Below, piece after piece: positions 17,086 to 23,602 of a stretch of DNA of 23,602 nt. This stretch comes from a bacterium (GTDB lineage Bacteria; ARS69), in assembly GCA_025774805.1 (NCBI GenBank), contig JALGZR010000061.1, positions 1 to 23,602 of the forward strand, in the 5' to 3' direction. Made by a program: the position numbers and the translations under genes. The notes under the pieces were generated by a model. That model saw only the letters and a program-made list of their open reading frames with translations, was not told the DNA's origin and did not search any database. Numbering within the stretch: position 1 is the stretch's first letter; the number at the start of each line of letters is the position of its first letter.

Positions 17086-17125
17086 GTCGACTGCTGTAGA
17101 CTGCTGTAGACTCCTGTCGACTCAA
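17086..17125. repeat. Four 10-bp tandem repeats next to the right att-like unit
   Basis: The units are GTCGACTGCT, GTAGACTGCT, GTAGACTCCT and GTCGACTCAA at 17086, 17096, 17106 and 17116. The spacing of one helical turn fits repeated binding of one protein on one DNA face. Lying 80 bases from the tRNA-end copy, they resemble integrase arm-type sites. No equivalent is visible beside the left copy. Confidence 0.6.
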
Positions 17126-17203
17126 TCGCCGTCGTAAGTGCCTGGGTTTCGAACCCCTTGCGCCGTAAGTCGCGCAGCATCAACGCGTTAAGGAATGCCA
17201 CTT

Positions 17204-17305
17204 CCGCGGGTCCGATTCCCGCCGCCTCCAGTATCTCTTGCCAAGTCAACGATTTACAACTTCGAGAAAAGTGATCTCCGAAACATCTGTGGGGAAATGT
17301 GTGGC
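17204..17305 (+). repeat. Right att-like unit: altered tRNA 3' end plus 53-bp arm block
   Basis: Bases 17204-17230 repeat the left tRNA end with one change: the T-loop reads TCCGATT, losing the nearly invariant T55. After the discriminator A the sequence is GTA, not CCA. It therefore cannot be part of a working tRNA, and no tRNA body precedes it. After 22 bases the 53-bp block (17253-17305) aligns ungapped with the left one, including TCTCC and AAATGTGTGGC. Together with the left copy it bounds the three-gene lipid cassette. Confidence 0.68.
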
Positions 17306-17386
17306 GAGGAGCCAGAGGCTGCCATCCGTCTTCACGCCTCAGCACTCGGCCGCCGATCGTGCTGCTGTTCGGATGATCCCGCGGGC

Positions 17387-18307
17387 TCAGTGGAACAGGG
17401 ATGGCCAGATAATCCTGCCGAGTAGTCTGGTCAGCTCCATGCTGAGGATCGAGCCGAAGAACCCGGCGATGATGGCCAGGTTGATATGAAGAGCGGCGTG
17501 CGCTATGCGATTCTCCCGAACGTACCGGATGTGCAGTTTTGTGCTTCGCCATGAGAACCACGCCATCGGCGCCAAGAACATGAAGAGGAATACGAGTCCC
17601 AGAACCACAAGGAACAGAATCGCCGCCGTTTCGGCTCCGGGAATGGCTGGCAGGGAACTCATCCCGGGAACCGTGAGCACGAGCCCGCCGACGATCTGCA
17701 TGGAGAACCCCCACAGGAACCAACCGCCAAGCCCCAGCACCAGCATGCCGAGCTTTCTGTTCTTGTGGAACAGTCGGACCAGGGTCGAGCGATCCTGCGA
17801 AGCGCCTGCCCGCAAAGCCCTTTGGGCCGCCCGGCGCGTGAGTACGCGATACGTTCGAACCCCGAAGATGACAGTTGCGATCGCGAAGACAATCCCGGAC
17901 AGGATGATCCAGTCCAGCACAGCGTCGCCGTTCGGAACCGGGCCGACCATCGGGGAAGGTGGCGGGTTACTCTCAATTACCGCGAGTGCACGTTCGCCCG
18001 CGTGTCGACGAACTTCCGCCTGTATGAGCGCCGAAATCAATCCTCCGAGCATGACGCAGCCGATGAGGAGGTAGACAACAAGTCGGGTGAGCGATGTGTG
18101 GATCAGTCCATCGCGGATCAATCGCACGAACCCGCGGACCCCCGGATCTGTCGGCCTCCTCTCGATAGATCGAGCGGCGCGATGGAGGTGACGGAAACCG
18201 ACAAGACCCAAAATGGCCGCCAGGGAGAGCCCCAGCGATGGACCGAGACCCCAGAGGATCCCCATGAGCCACAGCTGGAATTCCGAGGTCGAATCCACGA
18301 TGTTCAC
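17387..18307 (-). CDS. Six-helix membrane protein of unknown function
   Basis: I do not recognise this 306-residue protein. About six hydrophobic helices are visible near residues 12-37, 73-96, 130-152, 187-213, 226-250 and 272-297. The loops are basic on one face, including 'TRRAAQRALRAGAS' and 'FHKNRKLG'. No catalytic motif stands out. The start is GTG at 18307 with only a weak purine-rich site upstream. GC content is visibly lower than in the rest of the window: the line at 17521 has 34 G+C in 60, against 46 in 60 at 2341 (hand count). It lies just beyond the right att-like unit, opposite in strand to the lipid operon, and follows a small two-helix gene by 36 bases, so the two are probably one transcription unit. 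Confidence 0.7.
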   Translation of the reverse strand: MNIVDSTSEFQLWLMGILWGLGPSLGLSLAAILGLVGFRHLHRAARSIERRPTDPGVRGFVRLIRDGLIHTSLTRLVVYLLIGCVMLGGLISALIQAEVRRHAGERALAVIESNPPPSPMVGPVPNGDAVLDWIILSGIVFAIATVIFGVRTYRVLTRRAAQRALRAGASQDRSTLVRLFHKNRKLGMLVLGLGGWFLWGFSMQIVGGLVLTVPGMSSLPAIPGAETAAILFLVVLGLVFLFMFLAPMAWFSWRSTKLHIRYVRENRIAHAALHINLAIIAGFFGSILSMELTRLLGRIIWPSLFH

Positions 18308-18343
18308 GATACTCTCTGGAGACGGAGGGGAAGCATCGTGCTC

Positions 18344-18559
18344 TTAAGCATCGTGAAACCTGAAGTAGACAATTAGAAAGGACATGACCGACCCACCGAC
18401 CCCGAACGCCAGAGCGACGGCGATGCTCGCTATGTTGAATTGCCTTTTTCTTGTCCGGCTGATCCCGAATTGAACGAGAATCGCGAGCAAGTAACAGAAC
18501 CAGAACCCAATGAGCGGCGGAAGAGTCGCGAGATCCGCGTAAGATGGAAATCCGTCCAA
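18344..18559 (-). CDS. Small two-helix membrane protein
   Basis: This 71-residue reading starts at TTG 18559 with AAAGGAG 8 bases upstream; a longer in-frame reading to 18664 would run into an inverted repeat and lacks a ribosome site. Two hydrophobic segments ('LIGFWFCYLLAILVQFGI' and 'IASIAVALAFGVGGSVMSF') are separated by a basic turn 'SRTRKRQFN'. Composition matches the neighbouring lower-GC six-helix gene. The stop is 36 bases before that gene's start. I do not recognise the family; it could be a subunit or regulator of the larger membrane protein. Confidence 0.55.
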   Translation of the reverse strand: MDGFPSYADLATLPPLIGFWFCYLLAILVQFGISRTRKRQFNIASIAVALAFGVGGSVMSFLIVYFRFHDA

Positions 18560-18653
18560 GAATACGGCTCCTTTCCCCCCGGACGATCGACACTCGGGGG
18601 CGCCGACTTGAGGTTCTGAGGCCGACCAAAGGTGCAAGCCGGATCGCTGAACT

Positions 18654-18724
18654 CTAGCCTGCATTTCTCACCAGGCGCGGCCTTGCCGCGGCCGCAGCAG
18701 AGGCTGGTGAGATATGCAGGCTAG
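18654..18724. repeat. 21-bp near-perfect inverted repeat (arms 20/21) with 29-base spacer
   Basis: The left arm at 18654-18674 begins CTAGCCTGCATTTCTCACC. The right arm at 18704-18724 begins CTGGTGAGATATGCAGG and is its reverse complement except at one position. The spacer contains GCGGCCGC. No T-run follows on either strand. It could be a solo MITE-like or REP-like element, the far end of the accessory region, or a strong RNA hairpin. Confidence 0.65.
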
Positions 18725-18737
18725 GGGGGCAAGACTG

Positions 18738-18763
18738 CCAGTCAGTCCTGCGCAGGAGACTGG
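18738..18763. repeat. Second palindrome (12-bp stem, 2-base bulge)
   Basis: CCAGTC (18738-18743) and TCCTGC (18746-18751) pair with GCAGGA (18752-18757) and GACTGG (18758-18763), leaving AG bulged. The centre is a perfect 12-bp palindrome, so it favours a dimer binding site or cruciform over an RNA hairpin. Confidence 0.45.
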
Positions 18764-18949
18764 TCGGGGCCTCATCGGCGGAGACAGGCAACGGGGCCCT
18801 ACACGCCTCCGGCCGCCGTTTGCGCACCTAGATCAGTTGACAGAACGGCAAGGAAGGCCTTCACGGCGATCGTGACTACTCTTGTCGGTTGGCCCGATCG
18901 TCGTCGACTCACGATCAAGATTGTAGAAACGGGCCGGCATCGCCATCGG

Positions 18950-21745
18950 TCAATTCGCCGCGCTCGCTCGCTCCGGCTTCGCCTGCAACTCCTCCAGCCT
19001 GGCTCTCCACTCGGCGGCGTTCTCGTCGTGCCCCGCGCCCGGCTCTGCGGCGTGCCAGGCGTCCTGAAGGTCGATGAGAGCGGCCAGCGCCTTCACGCGA
19101 TCCTTCACCTTCACCTTCTCCAATCCGTTGAGGATCGCGAAGGCCTCGTTCAGGTCCGCCTCCGCCTCGAGAAACGAACCCGTCGCGGCGCGGGATTGAC
19201 CGAGTGTCAGGAGGAAGGGGCCGAGACGGCGGATATTGCCGCCGGTGAACGTCTGCCGCGCTGCCGCTTCCGCCGGTGACATGAGGGCGACGGCCTCCTC
19301 GGGCTTGCCCATCGAGTTGAGCAGGTCGCCCAGGTTGGTGATGGAGGTCAGCGTTTGCGGGTGGTCGTCCCCCAGCACGCGGCGGCATCCCTCCACGGTC
19401 TCCTCGAGGTACGGAAGAGCCTCGTCGAGATTTCCCATCGACCGGAGCAGCGTGCCCAGGTTGTTCATCGTCACCAGCGTGTTCGGGTGATCGTCCCCGA
19501 GCACGCGCCGGCATCCCTCCGCCGTCTGCTTGAAGTAGGGGAGAGCCTCGTCGAATCTGCCCATCGATTCGAGAAGGTTACCCAGATTGTTGGTCGAGCT
19601 CAGCGTATGCGGGTGGTCGTGTCCCAGCACTCGGCGACGCCCCTCCAACGCTTTCTCGTAGAAGGGGAGGGCCTCGTCGAGCTTGCCCATCGACTTGAGC
19701 AGGGACCCCATATTGTTGGTCGAGATCAACGTCTCTTGGTGATCGTCTCCGAACAAGAGGCGAAATCCCTCCAGTGCCTCCTCGGCGTAAGGGAGGGCCT
19801 CGTCGAGCTTGCCCAATCCCTGGAGCAATGCGGCCATGTTCTCGATCGAAGAGATCGTCTTCGGGTGGTCGTCACCGAGGACTCTGCGATATCCCTCCAG
19901 CGATTCCCGACCGTAGACGAGTGACTCTTCGAGACGTCCCATCCAATGGAGCAGCAAACCCATTTCGTTGATGGATTCCAACGTCACCGCGTTGTCGTCG
20001 CCCAGTATCCGGCGTCGGGTCTCGAGGGCCGCCTCCTGCAATGGAACCGCCGGCGGATATCGTCCTAGCTCCCGATACGTGATCGAGACGGTCTGTCGCA
20101 GGGCGGCCTGGATCAGCGGCTGGTCGGCGAACTCCTCTTCGATGGTCGCGACCGCCCGCTGCAACATGTGCCCATCCACCAGGCCGAGCGCAACGTCCGT
20201 CGAGTTGACGCGGCGGAGAGTCCTATCGAACACGGCCAGCGCCGTTTCCACCTCCTGCGGCGAGGCTCCCTCCGCTTCCAGCGACTCCAGCACGCCCTCG
20301 TGCAGATCGGCGACCAGCGCCTGTCCCATCTCCTTGATATCGATCCCGCTCAACATCGACGCCTGGAACTCCGTGACCAGCTCCAACTCCTCCGCCCGCG
20401 CTTGCGCCTCGGCCCGCGCCCGTTCCGCCGCCTCGGCCTCCTGGTTCGCTCTGTCTCGCTCACGGGCAATGCGCTGTGATTGGATTCGCTCCCGGCCCGC
20501 GAAGCCCAGAAGCAGCAGCGCGGCAACGGCAGCGAGGGTCACTCCCACTCGGTGCCTGAGGAAAAACTTGCCCATCCGGTAGCCGGTACTCGGAGGACCG
20601 GCCATCACCGGCTGGTGGTGCAGGTAACGATCGATGTCGGCGGCAAACTCGGAGGGTGATGCGTAACGTCGTGTTCGGTCCTTTTCCAACGCCTTCATCG
20701 TGATCCAGTCTAGATCTCCGCGGAGTCGGCCGGTCAACCGAGTGGGGTCGGTTCCACGGCTGAGAGCGGCCGTCTCGGAATCGTCACCGAGGCTCTCCAC
20801 ACGCGTGCTCGGTCGCGGTGGCTCCTGCTCACGGAGGATTCTCAGGATTCCCTCGAAGCCGGCCTTCCGGAGGTCTCGCGGATCGAACGGGGGCGCGCCG
20901 GCGAGCAGTTCGTAAAGAACGGCACCGAGTGAGTAGATGTCCGTGCGAGTGTCGATGTTCTCGCCTGTCATCTCGGCCTGTTCAGGGCTCATGTATGACG
21001 GTGTCCCGACCAGTTGGCCCAACTGGGTGACGAGCGTTCGCTGGGTCAGAGGGTGACCCATTGCTTTGGCGACGCCGAAGTCGATGATCTTCGGAACCGG
21101 GCTCCCCTCGTGCGTGGACACCAGGATGTTCGAGGGCTTGATATCCCGGTGAATGACAGCCTTCTGGTGTGCATGTTGAATCCCGTTGCAGACCTGTACG
21201 AAGAGTGCAAGGCGCTCTTGAATGGGCAGGCGGTGTCGGTCGCAGTGCTCCGTGAGCGGCGCGCCGCGAACGTACTCCATGGCGAAGTACGGACGTCCCT
21301 CGTCGGTGCTCCCGGCGTCGAATACCCTGGCGACGTTCGTATGGTCCATCAGCGCAAGGGCTTGGCGTTCGGCCTCGAAGCGGGCGATCACCTGCTCCGT
21401 GTCCATGCCGCGTTTGATCACCTTGAGCGCCACGCGTCGCCGAATCGGCTCCTCCTGCTCCGCCTCGTAGACCTCGCCCATGCCTCCTGCACCAATCCTC
21501 TGCAGGATCCGGTACGGGCCGATGCGTGTGGGCATCGCCTGTCGCCGTGGAGTCTCGCCGGTCTTGGTAGAAGCCTCGGTACCGAGCTCCTGCGCCGCGT
21601 GATCGCGAAGTCGGCTCTCGACGACGGTTCTCAACCCGACGTCATTCGCACAGCGTTCGGTGAGGAACCGCTCTCGAGCGTCGGGGGGAAGCGCAAGCGC
21701 CTCGCGGAAGATCTCATCTACCTTCTTGCGGTCATCGTCCTCCAC
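18950..21745 (-). CDS. Membrane Ser/Thr protein kinase (PknB type) with C-terminal kinesin-light-chain-like TPR array
   Basis: The 931-residue protein has a short N-terminal helix region common to this kinase type ('VDEIFREALALPPDARERF'). A full Hanks kinase domain spans about 80-375: Gly-rich loop GAGGMGEVY, catalytic Lys108 in 'VALKVIK', Asp200 in 'HRDIKPSN', Asp221 in DFG, and 'MSPEQ' replacing APE. A single membrane helix follows at about 399-415, then a coiled coil rich in Arg/Ala/Glu (417-460). The C-terminus is an array of six 42-residue TPRs ('RRVLGDDHPxTLxSxxNLGxLL'). The kinase is cytoplasmic and the TPRs probably extracytoplasmic. I prefer GTG 21745, with CGGGAG 8 bases upstream, over GTG 21754, where that site would be too close. 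A good promoter precedes it. Substrates are unknown. Confidence 0.92.
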   Translation of the reverse strand: MEDDDRKKVDEIFREALALPPDARERFLTERCANDVGLRTVVESRLRDHAAQELGTEASTKTGETPRRQAMPTRIGPYRILQRIGAGGMGEVYEAEQEEPIRRRVALKVIKRGMDTEQVIARFEAERQALALMDHTNVARVFDAGSTDEGRPYFAMEYVRGAPLTEHCDRHRLPIQERLALFVQVCNGIQHAHQKAVIHRDIKPSNILVSTHEGSPVPKIIDFGVAKAMGHPLTQRTLVTQLGQLVGTPSYMSPEQAEMTGENIDTRTDIYSLGAVLYELLAGAPPFDPRDLRKAGFEGILRILREQEPPRPSTRVESLGDDSETAALSRGTDPTRLTGRLRGDLDWITMKALEKDRTRRYASPSEFAADIDRYLHHQPVMAGPPSTGYRMGKFFLRHRVGVTLAAVAALLLLGFAGRERIQSQRIARERDRANQEAEAAERARAEAQARAEELELVTEFQASMLSGIDIKEMGQALVADLHEGVLESLEAEGASPQEVETALAVFDRTLRRVNSTDVALGLVDGHMLQRAVATIEEEFADQPLIQAALRQTVSITYRELGRYPPAVPLQEAALETRRRILGDDNAVTLESINEMGLLLHWMGRLEESLVYGRESLEGYRRVLGDDHPKTISSIENMAALLQGLGKLDEALPYAEEALEGFRLLFGDDHQETLISTNNMGSLLKSMGKLDEALPFYEKALEGRRRVLGHDHPHTLSSTNNLGNLLESMGRFDEALPYFKQTAEGCRRVLGDDHPNTLVTMNNLGTLLRSMGNLDEALPYLEETVEGCRRVLGDDHPQTLTSITNLGDLLNSMGKPEEAVALMSPAEAAARQTFTGGNIRRLGPFLLTLGQSRAATGSFLEAEADLNEAFAILNGLEKVKVKDRVKALAALIDLQDAWHAAEPGAGHDENAAEWRARLEELQAKPERASAAN
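19290..20040 (-). repeat. 126-bp tandem repeats coding the TPR array
   Basis: The protein's 42-residue TPR repeats give a 126-bp DNA period. The start of each unit ('GGTGATCGTCCCCGAGCACG' in one copy) recurs near 19362, 19488, 19612, 19739, 19864 and 19990. The two central pairs are most alike, suggesting recent duplication or gene conversion. Such arrays can gain or lose units in frame. Confidence 0.75.
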
Positions 21746-21786
21746 GGCAGCCACTCCCGAGCGGGGGTTGAGGTAGCTCGGACCGA

Positions 21787-21816
21787 AGTATACGAGACGC
21801 GGAACTGAGGTGTCAG
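21787..21816 (-). promoter_or_regulatory. Sigma70-type promoter of the kinase/TPR gene
   Basis: On the minus strand CTGACA (21811-21816) and TATACT (21787-21792) are separated by 18 bases. They match TTGACA at 5 of 6 and TATAAT at 5 of 6. Initiation near 21780 would give a leader of about 30 bases before the GTG start. Confidence 0.6.
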
Positions 21817-21938
21817 CCGGCGGTTCGGTCCAGCGGTGCCGCCGCCGACCCTTTCGCGTCGAGGGAGAAGTGGGTGTTCGTGGGCAATCGCCGGATCCGC
21901 ATGGCGCGGAAGTAGGACGGCCTGACGTTGGTCGGCGC

Positions 21939-23602
21939 TCACGCGTTGTCAGGGCCCGACCCGGGAAGTCCGACGCGGCGCGACAGCTCCGCGAACCGCG
22001 GGTCGGAGCGCAGGGAATCGAGCCGCGGATTCACCAACAACGAAACCAGCGCGTCCTCGCGCCTCTCGAAGGACTTCTCGAGCCATCGAAAGGCCTCCTC
22101 CGTATCCCGCAGGCCGACGCAGACAATCGCCATCGAGAAGGAGGACACGAGGCGTCGCTTGGACATCACGGTGAGCTCTTTGAGGATCTCTCGGGCCTCC
22201 CCCCGATCGCCCGCCATTCCGTACGCGTATCCCAGGGAGGCCAGCAGCGCGGGGTTCGGCTCGATCAGGTCGATCCCCTTTTGGATCTCCTCGATTCCCT
22301 TTCGAGGCGTACCCTTCTGGATCATGCACAATCCGATATCCACGTACACGCGCGCGAACGTGGGGTCGATCGCCAAGGTGTTCGTGAGTTGCTCGAGGGC
22401 TTCATCGTAGCGTCGCATGTAGTAGAGAAGGTAGCCCTTGGTCCAGTTGGCGAGCGACAGCGGATCGAGGCGGAGGGCCCTCTCCACCTCGGCCAATCCC
22501 TCTTCGAAGCGCCCCATGAGCACGAGGTAGGTACCGAACCAGTGATGGGCCGTCGCGTAGCCCGGGTTGTGTTGGAGGGCGATCCGGAACTCCCGCTCCG
22601 CACCCCGCCAATCCCAATCGTAGCGGTACTTGACCGTTGCCAGCGAGCAGTGCGCCTCGGCCACGGTGGGGTCGAGCTCCAAGGCCCGCAACGCCTCGGC
22701 CTTGGCCTTCTCGTACGCCTCCTTGGGGGGCAGGTAACCGAATCCGCCCAGGAGCGCGTGGGCGTCCGCGAGACCCGCGTAGGCGAGCGGGAACACGGGG
22801 TCCTGCTGCAGTGAAAGCTCGAACTGCTCGATCGACCGCAGGAGTCCTTCCCGGTTGCGCTTGTTCCAGTAGTACCGCCCGCGGAGATAGAGACGGAAGG
22901 CCTCCTCGTTCTCGGTCGGCCGACTCCGGAGACGCTTCGTCTCCGTATGGAGAAGCTCGACCTCCAGCTTCTCCGTGATCCGGGAGGCCAGCCTGTCCTG
23001 CAACTCGAGCAGATTGCACTCGTCGCATTCGTAACGATCGCCCCAGAGGTGCGCTCCGTCACGCGCGTCTACCAGCTCGACCTCGATCGTGGGCGTGTCC
23101 TCGGGGGGGACGATTCGGGCAATCATCACGGCCCGCACGTTCAGGTCACGCCCTACCGTTCGCGGGTCCATGAGCCTGCCCTTGTATCGGGACACGGTGG
23201 TGAGCGCCATGACCCGCAAGCCGGAGAGCTGCGACAGCGTGTCGATGATCCGCCCGATGAGTCCGTCGCCGAGACGTTCGATCTCGGGGTCGGAGCTCAC
23301 GTTGACGAACGGAAGGATCGCGAGCGAGTTGACGGCCTCCGATCGATCGCTTCGCTCGAGTCCCGTGCCGTGGGCACGCCAGCCCACGGTGTCGGCCGTG
23401 ATCGATCGGAGGGCGATCTCGACGTCGCGGGCCGATCGAACCCGGTCCTCGGGATCCTTCCGCAGGCACGCGTGGATCACCTCCTCCAGTGACGGCGGGA
23501 CATCCCGGTCCACACCGAGCTCCGGCATGGGATCGCGCAGGATCGCGGCCATCAGCTCCGCGATGCTCCCGCCTCGGAAAGGCGGCTCACCGGTCAACAT
23601 GG
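21939..23602 (-). CDS. Ser/Thr kinase C-terminal lobe + TolB/FlgO-like domain + TPRs (N-terminus outside window)
   Basis: The visible 553 residues begin inside a Hanks kinase C-lobe ('MLTGEPPFRGGSIAELM', 'IHACLRKDPEDRVRSA'), so the ATP-binding part lies beyond the right edge. A TolB/FlgO-like domain follows ('SLAILPFVNVSSDPEIERLG', 'LSGLRVMALTTVSRYKG', 'VELVDARDGAHLWGDRYE'), then at least six TPR units ('YAGLADAHALLGGFGY', 'ALELDPTVAEAHCSLATV', 'ALRLDPLSLANWTKGYLL'). This layout is common in acidobacterial-type kinases and suggests a signalling protein that binds partners through its TPRs. Unlike many relatives, no membrane helix is evident between the kinase and the TolB-like domain. It ends at TGA 21939, and the next kinase gene starts 184-194 bases downstream with its own promoter. 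Confidence 0.88.
   Translation of the reverse strand, partial: MLTGEPPFRGGSIAELMAAILRDPMPELGVDRDVPPSLEEVIHACLRKDPEDRVRSARDVEIALRSITADTVGWRAHGTGLERSDRSEAVNSLAILPFVNVSSDPEIERLGDGLIGRIIDTLSQLSGLRVMALTTVSRYKGRLMDPRTVGRDLNVRAVMIARIVPPEDTPTIEVELVDARDGAHLWGDRYECDECNLLELQDRLASRITEKLEVELLHTETKRLRSRPTENEEAFRLYLRGRYYWNKRNREGLLRSIEQFELSLQQDPVFPLAYAGLADAHALLGGFGYLPPKEAYEKAKAEALRALELDPTVAEAHCSLATVKYRYDWDWRGAEREFRIALQHNPGYATAHHWFGTYLVLMGRFEEGLAEVERALRLDPLSLANWTKGYLLYYMRRYDEALEQLTNTLAIDPTFARVYVDIGLCMIQKGTPRKGIEEIQKGIDLIEPNPALLASLGYAYGMAGDRGEAREILKELTVMSKRRLVSSFSMAIVCVGLRDTEEAFRWLEKSFERREDALVSLLVNPRLDSLRSDPRFAELSRRVGLPGSGPDNA

Larger units (their letters stand above)
16992..17386. other. 395-bp non-coding stretch around the right att-like unit
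   Basis: No gene is supported. It holds four 10-bp tandem repeats (17086-17125), a T-arm-like palindrome GGGTTTCGAACCC (17144-17156), the second tRNA 3'-end copy (17204-17230) and its arm block (17253-17305). A long minus-strand reading across 17049-17723 runs through these sites and overlaps the membrane gene in another frame, so I do not call it. Confidence 0.6.
18560..18949. other. 390-bp non-coding stretch with two large inverted repeats
   Basis: No gene is supported between the small membrane gene and the kinase stop. The stretch holds a 21-bp inverted repeat (18654-18724) and a second palindrome (18738-18763). They may end transcription of the kinase gene or be a relic of a mobile element. 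The rest, to 18949, shows nothing I can name. Confidence 0.5.

Noticed and set aside
17049-17723. 224-residue minus-strand reading across the right att-like unit
   Set aside because: It overlaps the six-helix membrane gene in another frame on the same strand, and its tail reads through the tandem repeats and tRNA-end copy; no known domain.
19290-20040. Regular repeats that might suggest CRISPR
   Set aside because: The 126-bp period is in frame and encodes TPR units inside a kinase gene; there are no short palindromic repeats with unique spacers.

Overview
The window is high-GC bacterial chromosome. Several features point to the FCB/Acidobacteria-like part of the tree: a secreted subtilase ending in a FlgD-like (T9SS-type) sorting domain, non-canonical sulfatase-fold proteins ending in a 'LRALGY' tail, a large multihaem cytochrome, Ser/Thr kinases joined to TPR arrays, and a dciA gene beside gyrB. 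I lean towards Candidatus Eisenbacteria, Krumholzibacteriota or Gemmatimonadota. This is inference from gene style only; no rRNA is present.

Region 1 (1-4611) is a replication and repair block. gyrB (cut by the left edge) and dciA lie in tandem on the minus strand. A plus-strand aspartate-type aminotransferase sits between dciA and recF. Region 2 (4694-10693) is an energy and cell-surface block: a sulfatase-fold protein, a small tautomerase-like protein, an 11-haem cytochrome c fused to a cytochrome b membrane domain (all minus), then divergently a second sulfatase-fold membrane protein (plus). Region 3 (10901-13225) is the secreted subtilase.

Region 4 (13226 to about 18770) is the unusual part. 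Just after the protease there is a tRNA 3' end (T-arm, acceptor strand and CCA) with no tRNA body. A 26/27-identical copy lies about 4 kb further on. Each copy is followed at almost the same distance by a 53-bp block that aligns without gaps between the two (36/53 identical, counted by hand). This looks like two related att-type sites. Between them are three translationally coupled lipid-metabolism genes: a CdsA-like membrane protein, an acyltransferase fused to a P-loop kinase, and a DAG-kinase-fold protein. Two of the three lack signature catalytic residues. Beyond the second copy come two low-GC membrane-protein genes and a 21-bp inverted repeat. No recombinase gene is visible. My best candidate for an undescribed system is this repeat-bounded lipid-remodelling cassette, probably part of a tRNA-3'-end-targeted island.

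Region 5 (18950-23602) holds two minus-strand Ser/Thr kinase/TPR signalling proteins. One is complete, with a good sigma70-type promoter. The other is cut by the right edge and also carries a TolB/FlgO-like domain. I see no CRISPR array, rRNA, intact tRNA or oriC.
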